Origin: an uncultured Gammaproteobacteria bacterium
Lineage (GTDB): Bacteria > Pseudomonadota > Gammaproteobacteria > Arenicellales > JAANXG01
Reading direction: 5' to 3'
DNA: 48,455 nt
Assembly (NCBI GenBank): GCA_947259395.1
Contig: CAMYMN010000031.1
Coordinates: 1-48,455, forward strand
In this document: positions 19,179-26,317 of the stretch, one piece after another
How positions within the stretch are numbered: position 1 is the first letter of the stretch
How the letters are laid out: every line of letters starts with the position of its first letter
Translations under genes and position numbers: made by a program
Notes under the pieces: generated by a model
Seen by the model: the letters and a program-made list of their open reading frames with translations, nothing else
What the model was told of the DNA's origin: nothing
The model's database searches: none

Positions 19179-19727
19179 TTACCCGACATTTTCTTGAAGC
19201 TCTTCAAAGATCAGTTGAACGCCCACACGAACATACTCCTCTATCTCCGCCAATGCCCATTCGTCTCTTTCTCGATCCTCGCCGGGCTCAGCCTTGGAAA
19301 TCGCCATGAAATCCCGTGCAATCTCCGCCGCGTCTCCGGGTAATTTATCTATGTTAGATGCTTGCTTAAATAACAGACCAAAGACAAAACCACGGCACCA
19401 GTGGGCGACAGCCTCGGTGCGCTCCGCCAATTCATGCTCATCATCAGGCAACATTAACGAAAAGGATGAATCACGATCATTCAGGCTCTGCCAACTACTT
19501 TCATACAATGAATCGATGGATGCTTCAAGCACGCGTTTCGATTCGTCGTTAATACCAACCATCACGCTGATAAGTTCATTTAAATTCACTTGCCGTCCGG
19601 ACTTTAGCTGGTTGCAGATAGCGCCGCAAATAATGCCATGCACCTCGGAGGCGGTATGATCCGTACCCGCAAGCAGCAACGCCGCGCGTAATTTGTCATA
19701 ATCAGAATTGGAAATCGCGGTATTCAT
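19179..19727 (-). CDS. ygfB: YgfB/UPF0149 family protein
   Basis: This 182-residue protein matches the YgfB (UPF0149) family, seen in TASEVHGIICGAIC, the central helical part, and WCRGFVFGLL. Family members are small helical cytoplasmic proteins; in Pseudomonas YgfB has been linked to regulation of peptidoglycan-stress genes, and no enzymatic role is established. It is the first gene of the ygfB-pepP-ubiH-ubiI block and is divergent from the zapA pair across about 200 bases. Confidence 0.92.
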   Translation of the reverse strand: MNTAISNSDYDKLRAALLLAGTDHTASEVHGIICGAICNQLKSGRQVNLNELISVMVGINDESKRVLEASIDSLYESSWQSLNDRDSSFSLMLPDDEHELAERTEAVAHWCRGFVFGLLFKQASNIDKLPGDAAEIARDFMAISKAEPGEDRERDEWALAEIEEYVRVGVQLIFEELQENVG

Positions 19728-19933
19728 GCTACGCTGTAATTTTGAACAAACACAGGATTATAAAAAGCAGTAGATAACGTCAGTCACCCCGATGATTGAG
19801 AGAACGTCAGTTGCTCGTTATACAATAATCCAAGTAGCGCGAGGTGGCGCAAAAGGTTCCCATATTTATGACGCTCCTTCAACCTTAAAAGGCGTTGACC
19901 GACATTAATCAGAGGCCTATAGTTCGGATCGTT

Positions 19934-20155
19934 ATGAATCTCAGCGAACAAGAACGAGATCTAGCTCGTCTGGAACAGCGGGTAGATGAATTGATAACAA
20001 CGTGCCGTCGTTTGCGGGACGAAAATCTATCGCTTCGTTCCAGCCGAGACTCCTTGCTCGAGGAAAAAACCAAACTTGCAGAGAAAAACAAGATCGCGCG
20101 AAATCGACTGGAAACAATTGTTGACCGCCTGCGTACACTAGAAAATATAAAATGA
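19934..20155 (+). CDS. ZapB-like coiled-coil protein (TIGR02449 type)
   Basis: This small protein, 73 residues from the ATG chosen, is one continuous coiled coil: leucines, arginines and glutamates repeat through LARLEQRVDELITTC, LRDENLSLRSSRDSLLEEK and KNKIARNRLETIVDRLRTLE. The pattern is that of the TIGR02449 proteins encoded just before zapA in gammaproteobacteria. They are presumed to assist Z-ring assembly, although the function is not proven. The ORF extends in frame to a TTG at 19895, which may be the true start; neither site has an ideal Shine-Dalgarno. Its stop overlaps the zapA start by 4 bases. Confidence 0.85.
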   Translation: MNLSEQERDLARLEQRVDELITTCRRLRDENLSLRSSRDSLLEEKTKLAEKNKIARNRLETIVDRLRTLENIK

Positions 20156-20457
20156 AACCGGCCTCACAAGGCGTGAAAGTAACTATCATGGGGCGCGAGT
20201 TTACAGTGGCGTGCCCGGATGAGGAGCGTGATGCATTGAGTCGCGCTGCTGCAGACCTTGACATCAGGATGCGCGAGATCCAAAAGAGCGGGAAAGTTGT
20301 CAGTTTGGAGCGCTGCGCGATTATCGCTGCTCTCAATGTAGTAAATGAATTATTGTATATTCGCGATGAAGCCAAGAAAAAGGAAGAGTTGGGCGAGCGC
20401 ATGAAAGCGCTACAGGAAAAACTGGACTCGGCAATGCAGGAGCAACTTAATCTATAA
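20152..20457 (+). CDS. zapA: Cell division protein ZapA
   Basis: ZapA bundles FtsZ filaments at the division site. The 101-residue protein begins with the conserved globular head (VKVTIMGREFTVACPDEERDALSRAAADLD) and ends in a long coiled coil (EAKKKEELGERMKALQEKLDSAMQEQ). Its ATG overlaps the previous stop in an ATGA, so translation is probably coupled. The 6S RNA locus and folate cyclo-ligase gene follow, the classical gammaproteobacterial order. Confidence 0.93.
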   Translation: MKPASQGVKVTIMGREFTVACPDEERDALSRAAADLDIRMREIQKSGKVVSLERCAIIAALNVVNELLYIRDEAKKKEELGERMKALQEKLDSAMQEQLNL

Positions 20458-20461
20458 TAAG

Positions 20462-20640
20462 GGGTATATTCCCGGAAGGGTGACATCGGAAGGAATAGAA
20501 GTTTTGGCGTCGCCTACGGTGTTCGAGTTGTTCTGAACACCCTTAGAACCTAAATCATAATTTGGGAGCCACATAGAGATCGTTGTTGTGCATGTCCTGT
20601 AAATGGAAAGCCTGATACGTCTCCGAGGCCCCCACTTGGA
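20462..20640 (+). ncRNA. ssrS: Probable 6S RNA
   Basis: The 280-base gap between zapA and the folate cyclo-ligase gene is the conserved site of ssrS in gammaproteobacteria. In the middle lies a hairpin, GGTGTTC paired with GAACACC around a ten-base loop (about 20519-20542). It is followed by CCTTAGAACCTAAATC, resembling the segment after the terminal hairpin of E. coli 6S RNA (CCTTAAAACTGCGAC). TCTCCGAGG near the 3' end also recalls the E. coli end. I could not find a convincing closing stem by eye, so ends are approximate and the call rests mainly on synteny. Confidence 0.5.
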
Positions 20641-20737
20641 CCTTTTTGGTTCAAGGAATTAAGAGCGACACGGCACAGGTGGGTGACGCCACTTCTATCA
20701 CACTACCGGGATTGTTTCCGTCATCGAGCGTAGATCA

Positions 20738-21325
20738 TTGGTTGCAGACAAACGCCACTTACGTACGCAGATGCGTAATAGGCGCCGTCAGCTTTCCCGG
20801 GATCAGCAACGATCTGCAGCTGACGGACTGCTGCGGCAATTATTGCGCTTATCTCATTTTCAAAATACGAACCGCGTTGGATTTTATTTTCCCAATGACG
20901 GTGAAATAGATACTCGCCCTGCAATCGAACATGCTTGGCACATGGGTAAACAGTGCTTCCTGCCGGTGGTCAACCACCCGAATTTGCCACTACGTTTTGC
21001 GCGGCACCTGCGCCAGCAGCCTACTCGCCTGAATCGGTTTGGGATTCCAGAACCGGTGGTTCAGCGTCGTGAACTGCTCAATGCGCATAACCTCCAATTG
21101 ATTCTCGTACCATTGATTGCCTTTGATACACACGGCGGTCGGCTTGGCATGGGAGCGGGATTTTACGACCGCACACTTGCCTTTCTAGCTAGCCGAAAAT
21201 ATTGGCACGCACCGACGGTCATCGGCGCTGCCCATTCTTTTCAGCAAGTTGAACGTGTACCACAGGACTCATGGGATGTGTGTTTACGAGGTATCGTTAC
21301 CGAAAAAGCTTTTCTCGCGGTATAA
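20738..21325 (+). CDS. 5-formyltetrahydrofolate cyclo-ligase
   Basis: This enzyme (YgfA/Fau) converts 5-formyl-THF to 5,10-methenyl-THF using ATP, rescuing a dead-end folate made by serine hydroxymethyltransferase when glycine is present. The 195-residue protein shows the family marks FYFPNDGEIDTRPAI, the LVPLIAFDTHGGRLGMGAGFYDR nucleotide/folate loop, and the C-terminal WDVCLRGIVTE. A TTG start is used here; no better ATG exists upstream in frame. Its substrate links it functionally to the gcv operon. Confidence 0.93.
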   Translation: MVADKRHLRTQMRNRRRQLSRDQQRSAADGLLRQLLRLSHFQNTNRVGFYFPNDGEIDTRPAIEHAWHMGKQCFLPVVNHPNLPLRFARHLRQQPTRLNRFGIPEPVVQRRELLNAHNLQLILVPLIAFDTHGGRLGMGAGFYDRTLAFLASRKYWHAPTVIGAAHSFQQVERVPQDSWDVCLRGIVTEKAFLAV

Positions 21326-21376
21326 AAGCTTTTATCTTTGCGATCATCAGGCGTTCAATAACTACTACGGGAATTT

Positions 21377-21841
21377 ATGCAATACTGGTTAATGAAGAGC
21401 GAGCCGAATGTTTACAGTATCGACGATCTTGCGCAACAAAATAGCAAGACCGACCATTGGGACGGAATACGGAATTACCAAGCGCGTAATTTCATACGTG
21501 ACGAGATGCGTAAAGGAGACCTGGCATTTTTCTACCACTCCAATTGTCCGCAACCCGGTATCACAGGAATTGTCAAGATCGTGCGTGAAGCTTACCCTGA
21601 CTTTACCGCGTTCGACGCCAAGCACAAATACTATGATCCGAAGAGCGACCCTCAACAACCTCGCTGGTTCATGGTTGACGTTAAACTAGTGCGAAAATTG
21701 AAAAGGACTATTCCGTTACTGGAACTCAAGGAACACAAGAAACTCCAAGACATGCGCTTATTACAACGCGGTAGCCGGCTTTCTATTTTGCCGGTAACCA
21801 CACAGCAATGGGACTATATCCTCAAGCTCGAAACCAAATGA
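21377..21841 (+). CDS. EVE (PUA-like) domain protein
   Basis: This 154-residue protein is a single EVE domain. It opens with the diagnostic YWLMKSEPNVYSIDDL, then HWDGIRNYQARNFI and KGDLAFFYHSNC, and ends with LPVTTQQWDYIL. EVE domains are PUA/YTH relatives expected to bind modified bases in RNA or DNA. Stand-alone bacterial members are widespread near this locus and have no firmly established role. The gene is 51 bases after the cyclo-ligase gene and 15 bases before the cyclophilin gene. Confidence 0.92.
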   Translation: MQYWLMKSEPNVYSIDDLAQQNSKTDHWDGIRNYQARNFIRDEMRKGDLAFFYHSNCPQPGITGIVKIVREAYPDFTAFDAKHKYYDPKSDPQQPRWFMVDVKLVRKLKRTIPLLELKEHKKLQDMRLLQRGSRLSILPVTTQQWDYILKLETK

Positions 21842-21856
21842 AAAGGAGTAAACGTT

Positions 21857-22444
21857 ATGCGCTGGCCAGGCATATTATTCGGTGCGGTGACTGCGATCCT
21901 TGTTATCAGTTCGCCGCTTGCACAAACAAACAAAAAGGACAACACAATGGTGAGATTTACCACAAACTACGGTGTCATTGACATCGAGGTGTTCGATGAG
22001 CAAGCGCCCGTCACGGCAAAGAATTTTGTCGCTTATGTTAACGACGGATTTTATGATGGACTGATTATGCACCGCGTGATACCCGGATTCGTAATTCAAG
22101 GCGGCGGCTTCGAACCCGGTATGAAGGAACGACCCACTCGTGATCCAATCAAGAACGAGGCGGACAACGGACTGAAAAATGATCGTGGCACGCTGTCCAT
22201 GGCGCGCACCAACGACCCAAATAGCGCCAGTTCTCAATTTTTTATTAATCTCAAGGACAATGCCTTCCTGAATCACACCGGAAAGGATCCGCGAGGGTGG
22301 GGGTATGCGGTGTTCGCCAAAGTGGTCGAGGGGATGGATGTGGTGGAAAAGATCGCCGCTGTAGAAACCGCCAGTGCCGGGTTTCACGATGATGTCCCAA
22401 AAAAAGACATAATCATCACCAAGGCGGAGCTCGTGGCTCACTGA
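21857..22444 (+). CDS. Peptidyl-prolyl cis-trans isomerase, cyclophilin type
   Basis: This cyclophilin catalyses prolyl isomerisation. Active-site signature residues are present in MHRVIPGFVIQGGGF, ARTNDPNSASSQFFINL and GYAVFAKVVEGMDVV. The full form (195 residues) has an N-terminal signal-like segment, MRWPGILFGAVTAILVISSP followed by LAQT, giving a periplasmic product. An internal ATG at 21947 (residue 31) matches the usual start of cytoplasmic PpiB proteins and has AAAGGA seven bases before it, so a second cytoplasmic form may be made. AAAGGAG also precedes the first ATG. Confidence 0.93.
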   Translation: MRWPGILFGAVTAILVISSPLAQTNKKDNTMVRFTTNYGVIDIEVFDEQAPVTAKNFVAYVNDGFYDGLIMHRVIPGFVIQGGGFEPGMKERPTRDPIKNEADNGLKNDRGTLSMARTNDPNSASSQFFINLKDNAFLNHTGKDPRGWGYAVFAKVVEGMDVVEKIAAVETASAGFHDDVPKKDIIITKAELVAH

Positions 22445-22465
22445 CCTTCTATTTCTTCGGATTCA

Positions 22466-23269
22466 ATGAATGTAATCGCTTTATCGAAAGTTCTCCCACA
22501 CCTTGTATATCCGCTAACCATCGCCGTTGGGCTTGGCCTGATTGCGCTTTTGTTTCTTGTGCTCCGCAAACCGGCAACCGCAGGTGTCACGCTTTTGTTG
22601 CTGATCGCAACCTTGGGCGTCGCCGGAAACCCCCGAGTTGCCAATTATCTGGTCACAGACATTGAACGTACTTACCCGCCCTTGAGCCCTGAGAACACGC
22701 CACCGGCAGAGGCAATAGTGATGTTGGCCGGCGTCGTCGGGCTTCCGGCGCCGCCCAGGGTGTCGACAGATCTAACCGCCGCCGCTGATCGCATCCTGCA
22801 TGCGGCGCGCTTGTACCGAGCGGCAAAGGCGCCGATCATCATCGTTGCTGGCGGTAACATATTTCCACAACCCGGCGTAAAGCCGGAAACATATTATGTG
22901 GCGCAACTGTTGCAGGAATGGGGGGTCCCGAAACACGCTATCCTCACCGAAGACAACAGTCGAAATACGTACCAAAATGCCCTCGAGAGTAAACAAATTC
23001 TCGAGGAACGGGACATCGGCAAGATCCTGCTGGTGACTTCAGCGCTTCACATGCCTAGAGCCTTGGCCGTGTTTCAATCGTTGGGGATCGATGCAATTCC
23101 AGCGGTGACCGATATTATTATTGCTAAATATGATCTGCCGGACACTCGTCCAGCGGTTCTTGACTGGTTACCCAATGTGCAATCGTTGTTGCTGACGACC
23201 CTGGCGATAAGAGAGCGTCTTGGTATGTGGGCATATCGATGGCTCGGTTGGATTAAACCTGCAACGTGA
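22466..23269 (+). CDS. YdcF/ElyC-like DUF218 membrane protein
   Basis: This 267-residue protein has two N-terminal transmembrane segments (about 12-32 and 37-52) and a DUF218 domain facing the periplasm. The domain shows AIVMLAGVVG, IIVAGGN, LTEDNSRNTYQNALESKQIL and LLVTSALHMPRALAVF, the typical family blocks. E. coli ElyC of this family affects envelope and peptidoglycan/undecaprenyl metabolism; a function here is not established. The gene ends one base from the convergent phosphopantetheinyl transferase gene. Confidence 0.88.
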   Translation: MNVIALSKVLPHLVYPLTIAVGLGLIALLFLVLRKPATAGVTLLLLIATLGVAGNPRVANYLVTDIERTYPPLSPENTPPAEAIVMLAGVVGLPAPPRVSTDLTAAADRILHAARLYRAAKAPIIIVAGGNIFPQPGVKPETYYVAQLLQEWGVPKHAILTEDNSRNTYQNALESKQILEERDIGKILLVTSALHMPRALAVFQSLGIDAIPAVTDIIIAKYDLPDTRPAVLDWLPNVQSLLLTTLAIRERLGMWAYRWLGWIKPAT

Positions 23270-23270
23270 T

Positions 23271-24035
23271 CTAGTAATCGAAAAAACGCAACTCTCGGGT
23301 GCCACCGGCGTATACGATCGTGGCGACGAAAGCGTCGTTCGGATAAAACTGTTGCAAGGTCCAAAATTCGTCTCCATTGAGCAACGTGTCGTCTGCAATA
23401 GTCATGGAGGACGAGGTGCAATCAGTGCACAAATCGATACTATCCAGTGGATAGCAGATCCCAAAACCCTTAGCCTTGCCGAACGCTTCCTTCCGGGTCC
23501 AGCAAGCAAGAAAAGCTTGCTTGCCCTTGTGATCCGGGAGTTCAAGCAGGGCTTTGCTTTCGCGCTCGGAAAATTTTCGCATCGCGATGCGCTGATAATG
23601 TATTTTTCGAGCGAGACTCTCGAGGTCGATTCCTAACTCACAGTCGTGAGCGAAAGCATACAATGCCATGTCCTCTGAATCGGTATAGTTAAAACAAAGT
23701 TGCTTACCTTCAACTCGATTCAGGACTGAAGGTTTGCCGTAAGGGCCTAACTCAAAGCAAATCGTGGATGGCTGTCTACGAACATAATGACTCAACAATG
23801 TGCGTACGATACCGCGACCGGCGACATATCGGTTTCGATGTCTCTCAGATCGTAACCTTGCCGCCCGTTCACGCTCCCTTGCCGACAGAACACCAGCAAG
23901 TTGGCGTCGTCGTCTTTCGTCAACATCGAGACCAGCCCGCCACAGATGAATCTCACCGGGTTCAAGACGCGGCCACGGCTCCACAGGCAGCCAGTTAACT
24001 CTTGTCTCAACATCCAGCAACATAAGCAATCTCAA
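23271..24035 (-). CDS. 4'-phosphopantetheinyl transferase, Sfp type
   Basis: This enzyme moves phosphopantetheine from CoA to carrier-protein serines. The 254-residue protein has the Sfp-family order: GPYGKPSV, then CELGIDLES with the Mg-binding Asp, then WTRKEAFGKAKGFGI. The CoA-binding segment that normally reads NLSHS is NYTDS here, losing the usual histidine, so activity or specificity may be altered. No polyketide or peptide synthetase gene is in the window. Gene ends one base from the YdcF gene. Confidence 0.88.
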   Translation of the reverse strand: MRLLMLLDVETRVNWLPVEPWPRLEPGEIHLWRAGLDVDERRRRQLAGVLSARERERAARLRSERHRNRYVAGRGIVRTLLSHYVRRQPSTICFELGPYGKPSVLNRVEGKQLCFNYTDSEDMALYAFAHDCELGIDLESLARKIHYQRIAMRKFSERESKALLELPDHKGKQAFLACWTRKEAFGKAKGFGICYPLDSIDLCTDCTSSSMTIADDTLLNGDEFWTLQQFYPNDAFVATIVYAGGTRELRFFDY

Positions 24036-24488
24036 GATTCGTTGGAAGACGTACGGCGCAAAATGGCCGTAGGACTATCTATTTAGCAAAACAGCGACTA
24101 CGTTTTTCGACGGTAAGCGAAGAGAACGCTCCTCGCAAAATGTTTAGTAGACCAAAAAGCAATCACATGGCAGCTCAGGGGTCTTGCTGATACGCGCTCG
24201 TCACCGCGGTGTTCCGCCTCACAGGTACGAACGTGTGGAGGTCCTATTATCCGAGATCGAGTCTTTAGCAGGTGTTGAAGACCGGCGTACCTTTATACAC
24301 CCATTCGTCGCATTTTGCTTGAAAAGCGGCATCGGTGAACTACCCTTACCGAAACAGTCACTGATATCGTGAGCTACATTTTCGTGAATTACCTTGCTCC
24401 GCCCGAGCTGGGTATATTTCGCCCTAGCCTGCGTTGCCATCTTCGGGAGGCGCGTGGGCTTTTTCTCGTCTAACACAGGATGACGGGC
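24036..24488. other. Intergenic stretch without recognisable gene
   Basis: About 450 bases separate the divergent phosphopantetheinyl transferase and unknown membrane protein genes. I see no tRNA, no clear promoter pair and no palindromic-element copy. Short open frames exist on both strands (for example 24184-24372 plus and 24219-24497 minus), but they lack ribosome binding sites and family resemblance. Confidence 0.5.
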
Positions 24489-25961
24489 ATGACCCACCGC
24501 GTTGGTAAACAGAAACCAAGATCAGATAATAAAAGAAAAAAGAAGCCCGCAAAAAAAGACCGCGAGGCACTGGAGCAGTATGACACCACTGAAGACGTGG
24601 TGCTGTCGTCGGACGATGGATATACACCCGCCGCGGTGGTCATCGAGGCCATGGAAAAGGGAGGCCTGAAAGAATCATCTGATCCCAAAGCGAAACACGG
24701 TTCTTCGAAAAAGCAGGGCAACCCTTTCAAACAGGTGTTGCGTGCGCTTCGAGAGCCGGAGCTGATGATGATCCAGGCTTATAAGAAAAGTGACTTTCGC
24801 AAACACTTATTAAAAAAAGTTCCATGGTACCAGGACTTTGAGGACAATCGAGTTATGGGGCGAACATTGGAAGCCGCCTACGGCGGGACGTCCAGGCGCC
24901 GTTACAGAATGCAGCGATTTGTTCGAAATAATCTACTTTTCAGCCTGCTGATGTGCATCGGGCTGGTTTTCGCCGGCCGCGTCGGCGTCGCCCGCATCAT
25001 GTATATGGAGTCGCAACTCGATGTCACGAAAACCGCTAATAACAATCCTGACACGCAGACTAAATCCAAACTCTCAACGGTGCAAACGACGCTGCGCCGG
25101 AACGAATCTCGCAAAATTATCGAGGTGACTCTCGCGCACTGCTCGGTACATCCGGACATTCGCAAGGCATTGCTTTCTACACTTGGCGACGATTTTGAAT
25201 TCACGAATACGGAACTCGATCAGGCAATGCGTGAGTTTCGTCGATTCCAGAGGCGTTACCTGGCCTCCGGCGTAACACAATGGTACAAGGAAGCGCAGGT
25301 AAAGAGTCAGACAATCAGCGATGCACTCAAAACCGTGTTACCCGGGATACAAGATTTTCTGTCACTGAAGAAAACCGAACGCCGTAACAAACAACTGCTG
25401 TTGGAGAAGAAGCAGCTATTGCTCAAACAGATTGACGATACGGGTCCACTGCGAGGGGTCAATCGAATAAACCAAAGAATACAAGCCCGCAATCAAGTTA
25501 AGAACTTGCAAGAGCAAATTAATGAGGGCCCCACGCCCGCCGACCTGCTGGCACTCGAAGATCAGCTGATATCATCCAAGATAATATTAAACGCCGCCGA
25601 TACCACCGACAGTTCTGCCTGGAACCCTCAAGCGCCCGGGGTACTTGAGGCTCAGGGCATGAATATCGAAGCGACCAACGAGTTCGTCTTCAAAATGACT
25701 CAAGACATCGACTCTCTGGTGTCAACCGAAACCACCGCGACCGCGAAATTGGACGCGTATCGTGTGCGGAATCTCCGCGCCGAGCTGCGACGATTGACTG
25801 TTGCTTTGGCGGTAAATAAAAGCTCTCCAAAAGCACTCATCAACGGTATCGAGCACAGTCAGCAAGTGCTAAATGAGCGATTAGATCCGCTGCTGTCAAA
25901 GCACACAAGGGTTGCTACTGAACCGATCGACTACAACGGTTGTTTGCATCCTTCGACATGA
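24489..25961 (+). CDS. Unknown membrane-anchored coiled-coil protein
   Basis: I do not recognise this 490-residue protein. It has a long Lys/Arg-rich N-terminal region (about 145 residues, starting with KPRSDNKRKKKPAKK), one transmembrane segment (about 148-170, NLLFSLLMCIGLVFAGRVGV), then about 320 residues rich in charged and Leu/Gln helices with coiled-coil character, especially TERRNKQLLLEKKQLLLKQI. The positive-inside rule predicts a cytoplasmic N-terminus and a periplasmic C-terminal region. I prefer the ATG at 24489 (AGG 9 bases upstream) over the one at 24480, which abuts that AGG. Monocistronic; ends close to palindromic copy C. Confidence 0.8.
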   Translation: MTHRVGKQKPRSDNKRKKKPAKKDREALEQYDTTEDVVLSSDDGYTPAAVVIEAMEKGGLKESSDPKAKHGSSKKQGNPFKQVLRALREPELMMIQAYKKSDFRKHLLKKVPWYQDFEDNRVMGRTLEAAYGGTSRRRYRMQRFVRNNLLFSLLMCIGLVFAGRVGVARIMYMESQLDVTKTANNNPDTQTKSKLSTVQTTLRRNESRKIIEVTLAHCSVHPDIRKALLSTLGDDFEFTNTELDQAMREFRRFQRRYLASGVTQWYKEAQVKSQTISDALKTVLPGIQDFLSLKKTERRNKQLLLEKKQLLLKQIDDTGPLRGVNRINQRIQARNQVKNLQEQINEGPTPADLLALEDQLISSKIILNAADTTDSSAWNPQAPGVLEAQGMNIEATNEFVFKMTQDIDSLVSTETTATAKLDAYRVRNLRAELRRLTVALAVNKSSPKALINGIEHSQQVLNERLDPLLSKHTRVATEPIDYNGCLHPST

Positions 25962-26038
25962 ATGACACAGCGCCTCAAGGTGGTCAGTATGATCATCCCA
26001 TATGCGCAACAAGGCAACCGAGCTGTTCGCCCTCACCA

Positions 26039-26265
26039 AGCCTGCATATTGCACCAAGGCGCCCCGCCCCTATTCCTGGTACGCAGACGAAACACCCGCA
26101 GCGTCTCGTCCGAGAAATAACGACATTCGACTCTCCAGCCTGTTTGGCAAGAATAGGGGCGGGGCTATCCCGGCCCTGGCTCGATCTCGAACGCCTGCAC
26201 TTGTGCTGGTGTCGTTGCAGTACTTGCGCTTCACTCAACCCATAGCCAGCTATGGGTTTCGTTCT
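26039..26265 (+). repeat. Dispersed palindromic element, copy C
   Basis: The left end AGCCTGCATATTGCACCA (26039-26056) is followed by the best preserved internal inverted repeat of the family. GCCCCGCCCCTATTC (26061-26075) is exactly complementary to GAATAGGGGCGGGGC (26151-26165), with 75 bases between. The body beyond (CTATCCCGGCCCTGGCTCGATCTCGAACGCCTG, 26165-26197; then TACTTGCGCTTCACTC) matches copy A in reverse and copy D in direct orientation. No right end motif is visible, so this copy is probably truncated or decayed on that side. It lies between convergent genes (unknown membrane protein and ilvA). Confidence 0.75.
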
Positions 26266-26317
26266 AGTATCCTTAGGGCCCGACGCTGGCACGCTTGACC
26301 TCACAAATCACACCGAA

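Noticed and set aside
24184..24372. A 62-codon plus-strand frame in the same gap
   Set aside because: No ribosome binding site, and the product resembles no family.
24219..24497. A 92-codon minus-strand frame in the gap before the unknown membrane protein
   Set aside because: It overlaps the start of the plus-strand gene, has no ribosome binding site, and its product has low-complexity Ser/Arg composition with no family marks.
26002..26298. Open frames of about 100 codons across palindromic copy C
   Set aside because: They run through inverted repeat arms on both strands, have no ribosome binding sites, and are not preserved in the other copies.
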